From contig NW_026947503.1 of assembly GCF_034190915.1 (NCBI RefSeq), positions 16,648,532 through 16,712,531 on the forward strand: 64,000 nt of DNA, given 5' to 3'. Source of the DNA: Cavia porcellus. Taxonomy: Eukaryota > Chordata > Mammalia > Rodentia > Caviidae. Below the pieces are notes generated by a model that saw nothing but the letters and a program-made list of their open reading frames with translations, was not told the DNA's origin and did no database searches. Positions 13,153 to 24,650 of this stretch are shown piece by piece; position 1 is the first letter of the stretch, and each line of letters opens with the position of its first letter. The position numbers and the translations under genes are program-made.

Positions 13153-15433
13153 AGAAGTGATTAGCAGACTCAGTTGATCCCAAGAGTTCAAATAAAACTA
13201 AATGAAAAATACTCAGTGATGAAACTGAATGCATTAGTGACCTAATAAGAGATATTTTAATAGTTAATTGCTATATAGTCAAGTCGGAGTAAGCTTTTTG
13301 GGGATTGATGTTATGAATCTTAAATGAGTAGTACTACGTGTGTGAGAATAAACGTTCCAGTGTAATCCAGAATCTCTTCCTTTACAAGATGTGCTAAAAT
13401 ATTTATAGCTTTCAGTATCGAAGCTTATAAAATGAATAGCATTACATTAATTAAGTGAGAACATTGGCCTGCACTATCCTAGTCTTTGGATTTAGACGTT
13501 TACTAAAGACCCTTTATGGGGCCAAATGCAGCATAAGAAAGAGTAACAAAGTTCAAAAGAAAACCTACACAGTTAGAATTTCCAGACTCTTTTAAAATTA
13601 ATTCTAATGAAGTTTATTTTGCAGCTTTGCTTTTAATAGCAGAAATAGTAACATTTTTATATTTTGATATATTTTATTTGATATAGAATTTTGGATAACT
13701 TTGTGTTTCCCAATTTATACAAGTGACATTTACTTACAAATTTATATTAGGTGAATATTAACAAAAATTTTTGTAAATAAAACCTTCCTACTCATTTCTA
13801 TAGGAATTTGCTCAAAGCCCACCTTTCTTCTATTCAAGAGAAAGGAAGCAATGTCAACTCTTGGTCTGGTTTCTTCTAAACAAGGTTTTCGTTTTCTAAA
13901 CTTATTTAGAGGAAGAGAATAATTTTTATTCATTGCTTTGTGCCTGAGAAGAATAATACATTCTCTTTCCTGACTCCATATAGGCCATCAGTAGTCAAAA
14001 TAGGTATCTCTAGGAGAACTTTCCTAAAAGCAAGTGCACTTTTTACAAACAAAAGAAAATATTGTGCCATGTGCATTAAATTAATTTCTGCTACTGGAGG
14101 AAGACTTTTAGAACCATAAGAATGTTCAGCTGTTTCTATTCATTCTATTGATGCAGTGTGTTAAAATATGTGATTTCTTTAGTTTTAATTTTATTTAATT
14201 TACTCATGGCCTGATGCATCTAGCAATTACTGAAAGCTGATAGATAAGTAAGTTATAATTTTTTCTCATTTTCTCAACTATTGCTTGCTAATATGAACAT
14301 GTTTTGAATATTTCTCTATCACCATGTTTTTTTACATCAGATAATGTTTACCACATTTGGGTATCAAGTAATTAGATCAGTTTCTAACACATATTAGAAA
14401 CTACATAAATGTTTGTGTGAATTATTAAATTATCTAGCAAATTATTGCTGATCTGTTTTTCAAGCAGTAGCCTGTGAGGCCTGAAGAATGTGAGTTTATG
14501 TCTACAAAGTTTCTTTAACTGAAAGACAAGAATTCATTTTTATAACATGTAAAGCATTTATGCCTAGCATTTTTCTTTTTTGTGATACATACAATTATTT
14601 ATCATAGAGGTTAAAGTTCTTAATCATTTCTGACAAGAATGAGCATCATAATTTGTAAAGGCTTGATTTCTATTTTCAGTATGATTTGCATATTTTCTTG
14701 AGTCTTTAGGAAGTACGAAAAATTTCCTCAGATTCAAACTCAAATTGAAATTGTGTAATCTGTTAATGCTTCACTTAGTTTATGAGTTCAAAGTCTGTGA
14801 CATTGCTTGAATGTCAGCTTGCCCTTAGCTTATTTTATTTCCTTTGCATTAGTGCTGTCTCTCTCACTTGTCGCTGAGGATTGCATCTGTTTAAAGTTCT
14901 TTTTGTTCAGCAAAGCTCACCTCATTTCTAAGCTGTAGCCTAAAGCCAGAGCCTGAGTTTTGGAGAGAGTAGTTAGCTTTGCTGTCCTTCAGGCAGCAAA
15001 AAAGTGTGTGGCCTTGTGGTTGCCAATGAAGATGTGGAGTGGGAAGAAAAAGCACGTGCCCCCCTGAGCACTGTGTGACTCCTTTGAAGAACGGAGCAAA
15101 GCTATGCTGTCTTTGAAGCCATATACTTCTTCTTTAGTGCTCAGGTTGTTAATAAAAAATGTAGGCACTGGTAAGGCAGGGCATTTTGGAGTTTACCTGC
15201 TTTTGAAAGTGAAGTTAATGTCCTCAATACTTCGAAGGAATTTCTAATTTTATTCTAGCTAATCATTTTCTTCATCTTCATAGAACTCCGTCCTTGCCTA
15301 TAATTAGGTGGAATTCTGCACATTCTAAAGAAAAACTCAAACCAATCCAAAACAATACAAATAAATAATAAAAAAAAAACCCTCAAATCCTCATAAGGAT
15401 TAAGAACCAAAGCAAAACTAAAGGAAAAAGAAG
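13153..15433. other. Unrecognised sequence; 14.84-15.13 kb is less AT-rich
   Basis: No named repeat. The stretch 14840-15130 has balanced composition and no SINE, LINE or LTR wording. It could be an untranslated exon, an enhancer or simply unique DNA. I see no open frame or clear promoter motif to decide. Confidence 0.4.
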
Positions 15434-15435
15434 GA

Positions 15436-15503
<68 letters not shown>

Positions 15504-15507
15504 AAAA
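15434..15507. repeat. (GAAA)n microsatellite
   Basis: About 18 tetranucleotide units. The complementary strand yields a Phe/Leu/Ser repeat frame that is not a gene. Confidence 0.95.
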
Positions 15508-16219
15508 ATCACATTCAGATTTTTTAACTTTCGAAGTGATATATTAAAATAAAAACATCTAAACTAAGCAATAATCATATAAACCCAGTATTTTCTATGC
15601 AGACACACAGAATACTGAAGGCAAATCAAGTTTTGATGGAGACCCATATCTGACAAAATACCTGGATAAACTCCAAGCCAGCCAAAGGCATGTTTGAAAT
15701 ACTGGGTGTGCTTTCATAAGACTTCAGCGATGCTACTAGAGACAGGAGATCAGCGCACAGGGCTGTAATCCACACTGGCATAGCATTTTCTCTGCCATCT
15801 TCACAATTCTAATTGTGTATATTTTCACAATTTCCTTCCCTGCTTACACTAAATGCTTTCACAGACATATAGATCCTTTGTCAATGTTGCAGTATTAGAA
15901 TGGTTTATGGTGTTGTGGCCATTTTTTTCTGCATTAATGACCAGATCAGAAGGTATTTGTCTCCTAATCCATAGAGTATTGAGGTGTTTTATATTTCAGT
16001 TAACTGTGTGCTATCAAAGGTTGTTGCTAATTTGAATTGACTTAGACTATATCAAAATCACTAATTGTAGAATGTCTGTTGTTACAAAGACAATGGTCCC
16101 TGAAGTATGAAGCATTCAAATAGTACATCTCTTTGTTGCTTCTTCTGTAAGAAATCCTTTTAGATTTGCTGTGTGGTTGCTTTATATCACACACTGATCA
16201 GCAAAGGTAATTTTTTTTT
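15508..16219. other. Unrecognised sequence before the first long L1
   Basis: No L1 wording recognised until about 16.22 kb. It may be unique flank. Confidence 0.45.
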
Positions 16220-16249
16220 TTTTAGTGTTTCTGTTATCTCATTAGAGAG

Positions 16250-17780
16250 AGTGATCTATAGTTTTATTTTTTGGATAGTCTGTCTTTGGTTTTGGTAGCA
16301 GGGCAATACTTGCCTCCAGGAATGAGTTAGGGAAAATTGCTTCACTTTCAACTTTATTAAACATTTTGAGGCGTATTGGTATTAAATCTTCTCTAACTTT
16401 CTTGTAGAATTTACCAGTGAATTCATCAGGACCTAGTATTTTGCTTTATGGTAGGTTTTACTAGATTTTTGATATCAGATACAGATATTGGGATTTTCAG
16501 AATCGTTATATCTTTGTGATTCAGATTTGGTAATTCATACATTATTAGGAATTCATTTATTTCTTCTGTGCTTTCCATCTTATAAGAGTAAAGTTTTCAG
16601 ATAGTTATTAATAATCTTCATAGGATCTTAGTGATTTCATACTTTTCACTTCTCATTGCATAAATTTGGTTTTCAGTCCCTTTTTTTATAAGATTGGTTA
16701 AGGATTTATCAATTTCACTTATTCTTTCAAAGAACCACCACTTCAAATCATGAATTCTTTGCATCATTTTCTTAGTCTCAATTGCATTAATTTTTCCTCT
16801 GATCTTTGTATTTTTCTCTGTTCTATGGGCTTCAAGCTTGACTTGCTCTTTATCTAGAAGCTTTAGGTGCAACATTAGGCTACGTATTTGTGCTCATTAT
16901 GTCTTTGTGATGTGAGAATTCATCACTACAATTTTAATTTGTAGGACTGCTTCCATTTTTCTGGTATGTTGTGTTCACATTTCCTTTTAATTTTAGATTT
17001 TAATTCCTGTTAACCATTGGTTGTACAGGAACATGCTATTTAATTTTCTTGTGTTTATGGAGTTTTTGTGGTGTCTTTTGTTATTAACTTCCAATTTCAC
17101 TGGACTATAGTCAGATACTATACATAGGTTAATTTTGATTCTTTTGAATTTACTTAAGCACATGCTATAGGCTAGTATGTGGTCTATTTTAGAGAACTTC
17201 TCATATGCAGCAGAAAAAATGTGTATTTTTATGTTATTGGGTGGAACACTGTAAACATTCACTAAATCCATTTGTTCACAGATTTGGTTCAGTTCTGATA
17301 TTTCTTTGCTGATTTTTGGTCTGGTTAATTTATCTAGTTGTGACAGTGGTATACTTAGATCCCCATTACAACTGTGATGTTGCTCATTTGATTTTTCATG
17401 TCTACTAATATCTATCTTATATAGTTGGGAGTTTCCATATTTGGTGCATACAAATTTATAATTATTTTCTCCAACTCTTGATCATTCTCTTTTGATGATT
17501 CTTGGTTTAAAGTTCACATTGTCTTCAAATAGAATAGTTACCTCTGCTTTTTTTTTTTTTTTCTGGGTTCGGGTTGCATGGAGTATTGTTTTCCATCTTT
17601 TGATTTTTACTCTGTGAATTTCTTTTTCAGTCACTTGTGTTTCTTGTGTACAGTATATTGTTGGATCTTGTTTCTTGATCCATTCTGTAGGTCTGTTTCT
17701 TTGACTGGTGAATTGAAGCCATTTACATGATTGTTATAAATGATATTTTGATTTATCTTTGTTATGTTCTTTTCCTGCTA
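16250..17780 (-). pseudogene. L1 ORF2 remnant (endonuclease and start of RT)
   Basis: Two minus-strand frames carry diagnostic ORF2p wording. Frame 16993-17271 holds 'FSKIDHILAYSMCLSKFKRI', then 'IVSDYSPVKLEVNNKR' and 'RKLNSMFLYNQWL', which is the C-terminal part of the APE-like endonuclease. Frame 16618-16875 holds 'EAHRTEKNTKIRGKINAIET' and 'WWFFERISEIDKSL', the segment between endonuclease and RT. The SDH motif of the active site reads SDY here, so the catalytic histidine is lost. Stops between the frames confirm a dead copy. In a live L1 this protein nicks target DNA and copies the RNA in place. Confidence 0.9.
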
Positions 17781-17879
17781 TTGGCTCCCTGCTTTCTCCC
17801 TCTGTTTAATTGGTTTCTTAATGCTCTTTTTGTTGCTATTGGAATTGTGATCTTTTTTTTTTTTATCTCTGTCTAGAAT

Positions 17880-18700
17880 ACATTCCACCAACTTTTTTAG
17901 TGTTGGTTTAGTAGGCATGAATTTCTTCTTTTGTTCTTTATCATAGAAGTATCTTATTTCTCAATTTATTTTGGGTTCATAAATGTGGGTTGGAAGGTGT
18001 TTTCTTTCATAATTTGAAACACTCCACTCCAAGTGCTTCTTAACTTCTGGGTTTGTGCTGAGAAGTTTGCAATTATTCTGATGAGTTTTCCTTTAAAGTT
18101 GATCTTTTGCATTGTTTTAACAGCTTTTAATATTTGATTCTTTTGCTGGGATCTTGAATATTATCTGTCTGTGTGTAAATTCATTTAGGCTATGACTAAT
18201 TGGAGTTTGGTATGTTTCACTTATCCTAATGTCAGATTCTTTTTCCATACTTGGGAAATTATCTACTATTATTACTGCATGATTTTTTACGTCAATAGTG
18301 TTGATTACTGCTTTTACATTGAGCCAAAATAAACACTTTATTTTTCTTTGTATCATCTTGAAGCTGTAAATTTGTTATTTTCTGATTTTTCCTTATTTTC
18401 AAGAAATCTGTCCTTGCATATGCACCTGCCAAGTTCCTGTCTTCAAGGTCTGAAAGTCTCTTCCTGCTTTTTTTCAAATTGTTTGCCAGTTTTTGATAGA
18501 ATTTTAATTTCCTGGATATCTGTTTGAGTCCATTTGTACATTCTGTTTCTAAATTTACTGAGCAATTACTTTGTAAGTGTTGATATTTATTTATTTTTTT
18601 TACCTGAGGGATTATTTCTGATCTGATATCATCTATAGCTTCATGCATTTGTTTCTTTAGTATCTATCATTTCCGAAATACCAGGTATCTGTCTTTCATT
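17880..18700 (-). pseudogene. L1 ORF1 remnant
   Basis: Frame 18117-18356 contains 'VDNFPSMEKESDIRISE' and 'HRQIIFKI', matching the RRM-to-C-terminal-domain part of ORF1p. Frame 18292-18648 has 'NNLKKSRKRLSDLEDR', the end of the coiled coil, and overlaps it in another frame, so at least one frameshift separates the two. ORF1p is the trimeric RNA-binding chaperone of L1. This copy cannot make the whole protein. Confidence 0.85.
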
Positions 18701-20235
18701 TTCCTTATCTCATTGTCTTCTGGACTTGCTTTGTATGAGCTAGAGGTCTGAGGTTACATTTGAATTCTGTGTCTTCATTTTGTATTTCAAAAGTTTTATT
18801 TTGTTTTCTGTGTTGATCCTTTTAAGGTTTTGTAGCAGGCAACTTTATCACTAGTATCAAGGCCTCTTTACGCAAGGTTTGTTCTTCAGGATGTCTTTTG
18901 CCTTAGGAGGTTCTTGGTTACGGTTTGCTCCAAGCTTCTATCTTTCCAACTGATTAAGAATGAGATGTTGGTATTTGTTTGGCTCAGTTCCCAGCCCTTT
19001 GTTGCTGGGATGTGGTAGTTATTACCCCAGAACATCCCAGTATTGTTACAGAACTGGAAACAGTTAACTGAAATAGATATGGTATTTTAGCTGAAGTATT
19101 ATAATTAACACTGAAAATAGCATCAAGCACAATTTAGAAGTTGACAAACTGTGGTAGCTATTCTTTTAACCAAAAAAGCAAAATCCATAGTTACATAGCA
19201 AACTGATCATAAGTTAGGAGTCAGTATGCAGAGTGCTGCTCCTTGGTAGAATGCTTTTACACTGTGGTGATGAATTTAAGGAATAGTGGAGAGGACAGAG
19301 ATAACTGAAAAGAAATAAAGTAAAAGTCAGGCGGGAAGATGAAGAATAATCACACAAACTTTGGGAAACTAGAGAAGAGCAGAGAAGAGAATTAATAAAG
19401 GAGTAAACATGGGATTATTAAAGTTGACAAGAAAAAATAGAAAGATTATTCACACATATGAAAACAGATTACGGTTGGAGAGGTAAACTGAAGAAAGGAG
19501 GAAAGAAGACAAATAGAGCCAAAATATAAGAAAGAAAAAAAAAAGAAGAAAAAGAAAAGGAATGGAAACAAACCATAAGCAGCAAATGAAGAAGAAAACA
19601 AATAAAATGAAATAAACCGATATTTTTCTCACGTCCACCAAGAGTCTAGGACTAGTGGATAACACTGTCGGGCCTGCAGTAGAGTCTGTGCAGGGTTTGA
19701 GGCTGATCTTGGCCTCCAGATGTGGCGCCCTGTGAGCTGAGTCTTCAGCCAGTACTTTCTGTAAGTCCCTTAGCAGCCTCCCATCCCTACTCTTTCTCTT
19801 GCCTGTGTCTCTCTCCCAGGTGCTATGCTGTTTTCAGACAGAGAGGAGGCTGTTCCCAGTCTGGCGCACCTCTGGCTCCTTGTGGTCCTTGCTCAGGCTT
19901 CTGAGTTCCTCTTCCACTGGCAAGTCTCTGTCCTCTCAGGTCATTTCCTGCAAGGTGGGGCGGGGTGTTGTGACAAGCTCTGGTCCTCTGTTCCTGCTGT
20001 TTCAGTCCAAAGCTGCTCAGTCCCTAATCCTAGTTTTCTCTCAAGGTGAGATTCTAACTTCTCACTGGTTGCTTTACAAGTTTAGCTGCTACCATCTTGT
20101 TCCTGTGCTATAGCCTGTAACTTCCTCAGGTGAGACAGGGGTGCTGTGGGGTTGCTTTGTGCTCCAGCCCCTGGCAGTGTGGGGATGGTCTGGGGCTGCG
20201 TACTCACAAGCTGTAGGACTGTTTAATTCCCTGAA

Positions 20236-20858
20236 CCTGTGTTTTACTTTACATAATGTGTACTTATTATCAATATTTTTAGTTTCATTGAGCTGGATGT
20301 TAAATACTAAGAAAGCTATATATAACACTTATTCTATGGTCAAAAAGAAGATTGACTTAAAAAGCAGATAGATTTTCTTTGAATTATAAGTACCTTAGTT
20401 TGTGGATATAGGATGAAAAATAGTGCAACAATCTTAAATAAGTTTGAAAATGTTAATATTAATAACAAGTTAAAATGAAAAAAAATATTATTAGTTGCCT
20501 GTAGAATTTTTGTGAGAAATATTTTCTGTCACAGTGCTTTAAATTTTTTATTATATGGTGTATTACTTAAATGAATCCTTTATTTTCTCACTGTATTTAT
20601 ATTTAACTTTGCTTAGTCAGTAAATGGAGAAAACATTTAAAAGATAAATAAAGCAGAGCATTAAATATTAAACATACAGTGTGGCAAAGAAAAAAATGAC
20701 TATGTTTTTTCTCTTATCAGTGTGTCTATTAACATTTTTAAAAAACATGTTTTACTAGTGAGTGTTTGCAGTACATAAGTTTCCATTCCTTGTGTGGAGC
20801 TACTATGCATGCATAGCATATTTCAGTTCCTTCATTCATCCCTTTTCCTTCTCATTCC
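20236..20858. other. AT-rich spacer between two L1 copies
   Basis: No recognised repeat or gene. It separates the 5' end of one minus-strand L1 from the decayed 3' side of the next. Confidence 0.45.
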
Positions 20859-21422
20859 TTTAGAGCTGAGGTGGAACGTCAATGTTGCTTTTATTTACAT
20901 TTCTCCAATGGCCAGTACTGTGGAGCACTTATCTACCATTTGTGCTTCTTCTTCAGTGGAGTGTCTGTTCATTTCACTTGCCCATTTTTGATGGGGTCTT
21001 CTCTTTTTGGGAGTGTATACTTGATGTATTTATATAGATAATAGCTTTCTGTCTAAAGAAATATTTTTCCCACCCTGTTGTGCAGTATCTTTTTAATTTG
21101 ATAGGATCTTACCTATCGATTATTGGTACTATTCCTGAACTGTGCAACTAGGGTGCTGTTCAAAAGCTTTTGCCTATTCTTAGGTCTTCAATTGTTGTGC
21201 CAATGTACTGAGAGCAGTTTCTGCACCCTCTGTTCTGTTCCATTGGTCCACATGTCTGTTTATATGCTAGTATCATGTTATTTTTCGTCACTGACTGTAG
21301 CTTGGTAACATAACTTCAAGTCTTGAATTGTGGTACTTTTCTCTTTGTTCTTGTTATACAGGATAGTGTTTGTTATTTTGGCTCCCTTCTTGTTCCACAT
21401 GAATTAAAACATTATGTTTTTT

Positions 21423-21455
<33 letters not shown>

Positions 21456-22922
21456 TTTTAGTTCTGTGAGCAATGGAGTTGGTATTATGATTGAGATTGC
21501 GTTAAATCTGCCTATCAGTTTTATAGGCATCGACATCTTGAATATATTGGAACTCCTTATGCAAAAAAAAGGAATTTATATCTCACTACATTACTGACTT
21601 GGCTATTAATTTTAAGTCTGTAGATTTTTGGGATCTTTGATGTAATGATCATGTTATCTGAAATATGGTATTAATTTAACCTCATATTCTATATAGTTCT
21701 CTATTTCCTTTTCTTGTCAAATCAATCTTGATAAGGGTTCAAGTCCTATACTGAATAGGAGGGGTGATAATAGACATCATTGTCTTATTTCTGAGTTTAG
21801 AATAAAACCTTTCAATTTTTTTCCTCATTTAATATGTCAGTAGAAAATTTTACATAAGAGACTTTTTATCAAGTTGAGGTAAAATCCTTCTACACCTATT
21901 TTGTGCAGTGTTCTTATCATAGAAGATTGTTGGATTTTGTTAAAGGCTTTGTCTGTGTATATTGAGCTGATCATGTGTTTTTTGTCACTGCTTTTATTTA
22001 TTAGTAAATTTAATTAATTAATATGACTAATTTATATCTGTTGAGTCATCCTTGTAACATGGAATAAAACTGGCTTAGTCATAATGTATGATCTTTTTGA
22101 TGATATTTGACAGTGTCTTTTTGACGAATTTTTCGTGGATAGTCATTAAGATCAGTTTATAATTCTTTTTTTTTTTTTGTTAGATTCTACTGTGGTTTTA
22201 ATACTAGCTTCCAGGAATTACTTTGGGAGTGATCACTCCATTTTACTTTCATGAAAGAGTTTAAGCAGGATTGGTGTTAGATCTTCTGTGAAGTACTTGC
22301 AGAATTTACAAGTAGATACATATAGACCTGGGCCTTTCTTAAGTTTATTGTATGTTTTGAGATTACTCAGTGATTTAACTTTTCTTAGTTATGTTTTAAA
22401 ATCTGAAATCTCTAATTTAGAGGTTTGCAAAGTACTTGTGCATATTTTTTTTTATTTTGACAGTGTTCATTGTGATTTCACCTTTTTTTCATTTTCAATT
22501 ACATTCATTTTGACATTTTCATTTTTTTGGTTAGATTGTCTAAAGGTTTGTTGGTTTTGCTAATTCTTATTACGTTATAACTCTATGGTTCATTTACTCT
22601 TTGGTTCATTGATTCTTTGAGTACTTTATTTGCTCTCAATTTCACTGATTTCTGCTTTCATTTTATACATTTCTGTGCATTTAAAATTTTGGTATTTTTT
22701 TTTTTACTTTTTTGCTTTAAAGACAAAAATTATAAAAATGATAATGCAGAATTTCAAAACACAATAAGAGGAACACTGGTTCATATATTGCATATTGTTA
22801 TCTTCAAAGTAATTGTTCAGATTACAAAACATAGGCATAAAAATGATCAATCAAATAATTAAAGCACAAACTATTTGATAAAGTAACAGAGATTAGTGAT
22901 ATATTTTATCAAATATATGGAG

Positions 22923-22926
<4 letters not shown>

Positions 22927-22970
<44 letters not shown>

Positions 22971-22975
22971 TTCTC
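22927..22975. repeat. (AT)n microsatellite
   Basis: About 24 AT units inside the 3' UTR of the nested L1 fragment. Confidence 0.95.
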
Positions 22976-23159
22976 TTTTTTTTTCCATTTCACTCATCCC
23001 AGTTGTTCTTTCCTTTTGAACAGTTTCTTCCCCTTTCACTTGCACAATGTTTGTTGTGCATTTTGGATCTATTTACTCTTTCAATTTTTATGCTAAAGAT
23101 ACAATATAATATTTACACACGTGAGTCTGATTAATTTACTCGTGAATGCAGTATAAAGT

Positions 23160-23620
23160 TATATCCATTTGTATACACATGCCTCAAGTTTTTCCTTATT
23201 TATGTGTGAGTAATGCTCCATCGAATGAATCACATCATTTTTTGTCTATTTCATGATTGATAGACATTTATGTTGTTTCCAAGATTTAGCTATTGTTAAT
23301 ATGCTTCTATAAACGTGAGTGCACATGTATCCCTGTGTCATGTTTTCAGTTCTTCTAGGAAAATATCCAGAAGGGGAATAGCTGGATCAAATAGGACCTC
23401 TAATTCTAGTTTTGTGAAGAGTACTTGTATTGATTTCCACAGTGCTGTACAAGTCCACACTTCCACTAAGAGTGGAAAAGTACTCCTTTCTCCCCACAGC
23501 CCCAATTTGTTATTGGTTGATTTCTTGTTGAAAGCCATTCTTTTTGTAGTGAAATGAAATCTCAGTGTTGTTCCTGTTTGCATTTTGACTGATTAGTGGT
23601 GTTAAACATTTATTCCTGTA
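23160..23620 (-). pseudogene. L1 ORF2 C-terminal remnant of the nested fragment
   Basis: Frame 23338-23583 (minus) has 'VEVWTCTALWKSIQVLF' and 'VLFDPAIPLLDIF', the cysteine-rich C-terminal region of ORF2p (family form: C-x-x-V-x-P-L-W-K ... DPAIPLLGIY). The first cysteine of that pattern is not seen. Further left, wording such as 'gttgtttccaagatttagct' continues the same domain outside the open frame. Confidence 0.85.
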
Positions 23621-24650
23621 TTTTTATTTGGTACTTTTAGAACCTTGTAGGACCTTGAGGTACATTGTTAGGCCATTTATTTGGGCTCACTGTACTTTCA
23701 TCGATGTAAACATTTACAGCTATAGATTTCCCTATTAGATCTGCTTTCACTATATCCTAAAAGTTCTGGTAAATTTTACACCCACTATCAGTTCTAGAAA
23801 CTGCCTTATTCCTTATTTGATTTCCACTGTTAACTCAGTGTTTATTTAGGAGTGTATTGTTTCATTTCCATAAACTTGCACAGTTTCTGTATTTTCTTTC
23901 ATTGTTGATTTCTACTGTCACTGCACTATGGTCTGATAATACGCATAGTGTAATTTAAATTCTCCTTTTATTTAAGTTTGCTTAATTGAGTAGTATTGTG
24001 GTCTGTTTTGGAGACTTCCTTATGTTGCTGAAAAGAATGTATATTCTGTTGTTGAGTGGAACTCTATAGATACCTATTAAGTCCTTTCTTTGAAGGTTTT
24101 GTTTAACTGATGTTTATTGATGTTTTGTCTAGTTGATCTATCTGTGGTATAGAGATATTGATATTCACTATAATTGTTTTTATGTTTATGTGGTAGTAGT
24201 ATTTGTTAGGAAGATGGGTGCATTTTTGTTCTGTGCATATATGATAAAAATTGTTATCTTTTATTTTTTCCTTTAAGCACATATATTGACTTTCAGTATT
24301 TATTTTAATCATTTTTGGCTTGAAGTCTACTTTGTCTTCATATAGGAAAATCAAATTCTCCTTTTTACAAGTTCCCATTGCAGAAAATATTATTTTCTAC
24401 CATGGTGGTTAGTCTGTGAGTTTCTTTTTAGGGTTAAATGTATTTTTTACGTGTAGAAAATCATTGGATTTGTTTTGTGATCCATTTTACTACTCTGTGT
24501 CTTTTGACTGAAGTTGAGATTACTTAAATGGAGAGCATTGCCATGAAGAATTGATTTAACTCCTGCCATGGCTTTATTTTACTGTTGCGGATTCTCTTCA
24601 GTTTAACTGCTTACCTACTTAAGGTATTCATTCTACTCAAGAGTATATAT

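Larger units (their letters stand above)
16220..20235 (-). mobile_element. L1 element, 3'-deleted, with ORF2 N-half, ORF1 and 5' UTR
   Basis: The plus strand reads an L1 backwards: reverse-transcriptase N-terminal region (16.22-16.9 kb), endonuclease domain (16.9-17.8 kb), inter-ORF gap, ORF1 (17.9-18.7 kb), then a 5' UTR whose outer part (19.66-20.23 kb) is GC-rich as L1 promoters are. The ORF2 C-terminal half, 3' UTR and poly(A) are absent at the left edge, so this end has been lost or replaced. All frames are broken. The link of 18.8-19.65 kb (A-rich, no landmarks) to the element is inferred from position only. Confidence 0.8.
22690..23630 (-). mobile_element. L1 3' fragment inserted in the ORF2 of an older L1
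   Basis: It begins with poly(T) at 22690. Next comes a 3' UTR sharing landmarks with the 42.9- and 62.1-kb elements ('gcatattgttatcttcaaag', 'gttcagattacaaaacatag', 'tttggatctatttac'), then the ORF2 C-terminus to about 23.62 kb. The flanks 'ttttggtatttt' and 'atttggtactttt' resemble a target-site duplication. An (AT)n tract (22927-22975) lies inside the 3' UTR. This copy matters because it joins the half-L1-type terminal 3' UTR to a genuine ORF2. Confidence 0.75.
20870..24560 (-). pseudogene. L1 ORF2 remnant, split
   Basis: On the minus strand the RT active-site box, normally F-A-D-D, reads I-S-D-N at about 21648-21668, so a catalytic aspartate is lost. Endonuclease wording survives in 24103-24378 ('KVDFKPKMIKIN', 'IPQIDQLDKTS'). 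A foreign L1 segment of about 0.94 kb splits the frame at 22.69 kb. Confidence 0.85.
20860..24650 (-). mobile_element. L1 element (ORF2), interrupted by a younger L1 fragment
   Basis: The plus strand reads ORF2 backwards from its C-terminal region (20.87 kb, 'acatttctccaatggccagt') through RT (21.6-22.6 kb) to the endonuclease (23.9-24.5 kb, including 'ttctactgtcactgcactat' and 'agacttccttatgttgctg'). The 3' UTR and ORF1 are missing. Continuity is broken at 22690-23630 by another L1 fragment, after which the ORF2 wording resumes where it stopped. Many stops; the copy is inactive. Confidence 0.85.

Noticed and set aside
19722..20371. Cluster of overlapping frames suggesting a GC-rich exon or CpG-type promoter of a host gene
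   Set aside because: It lies at the 5' end of a minus-strand L1 in the right order after ORF1, and frames overlap in all registers. An L1 5' UTR is the simpler reading.
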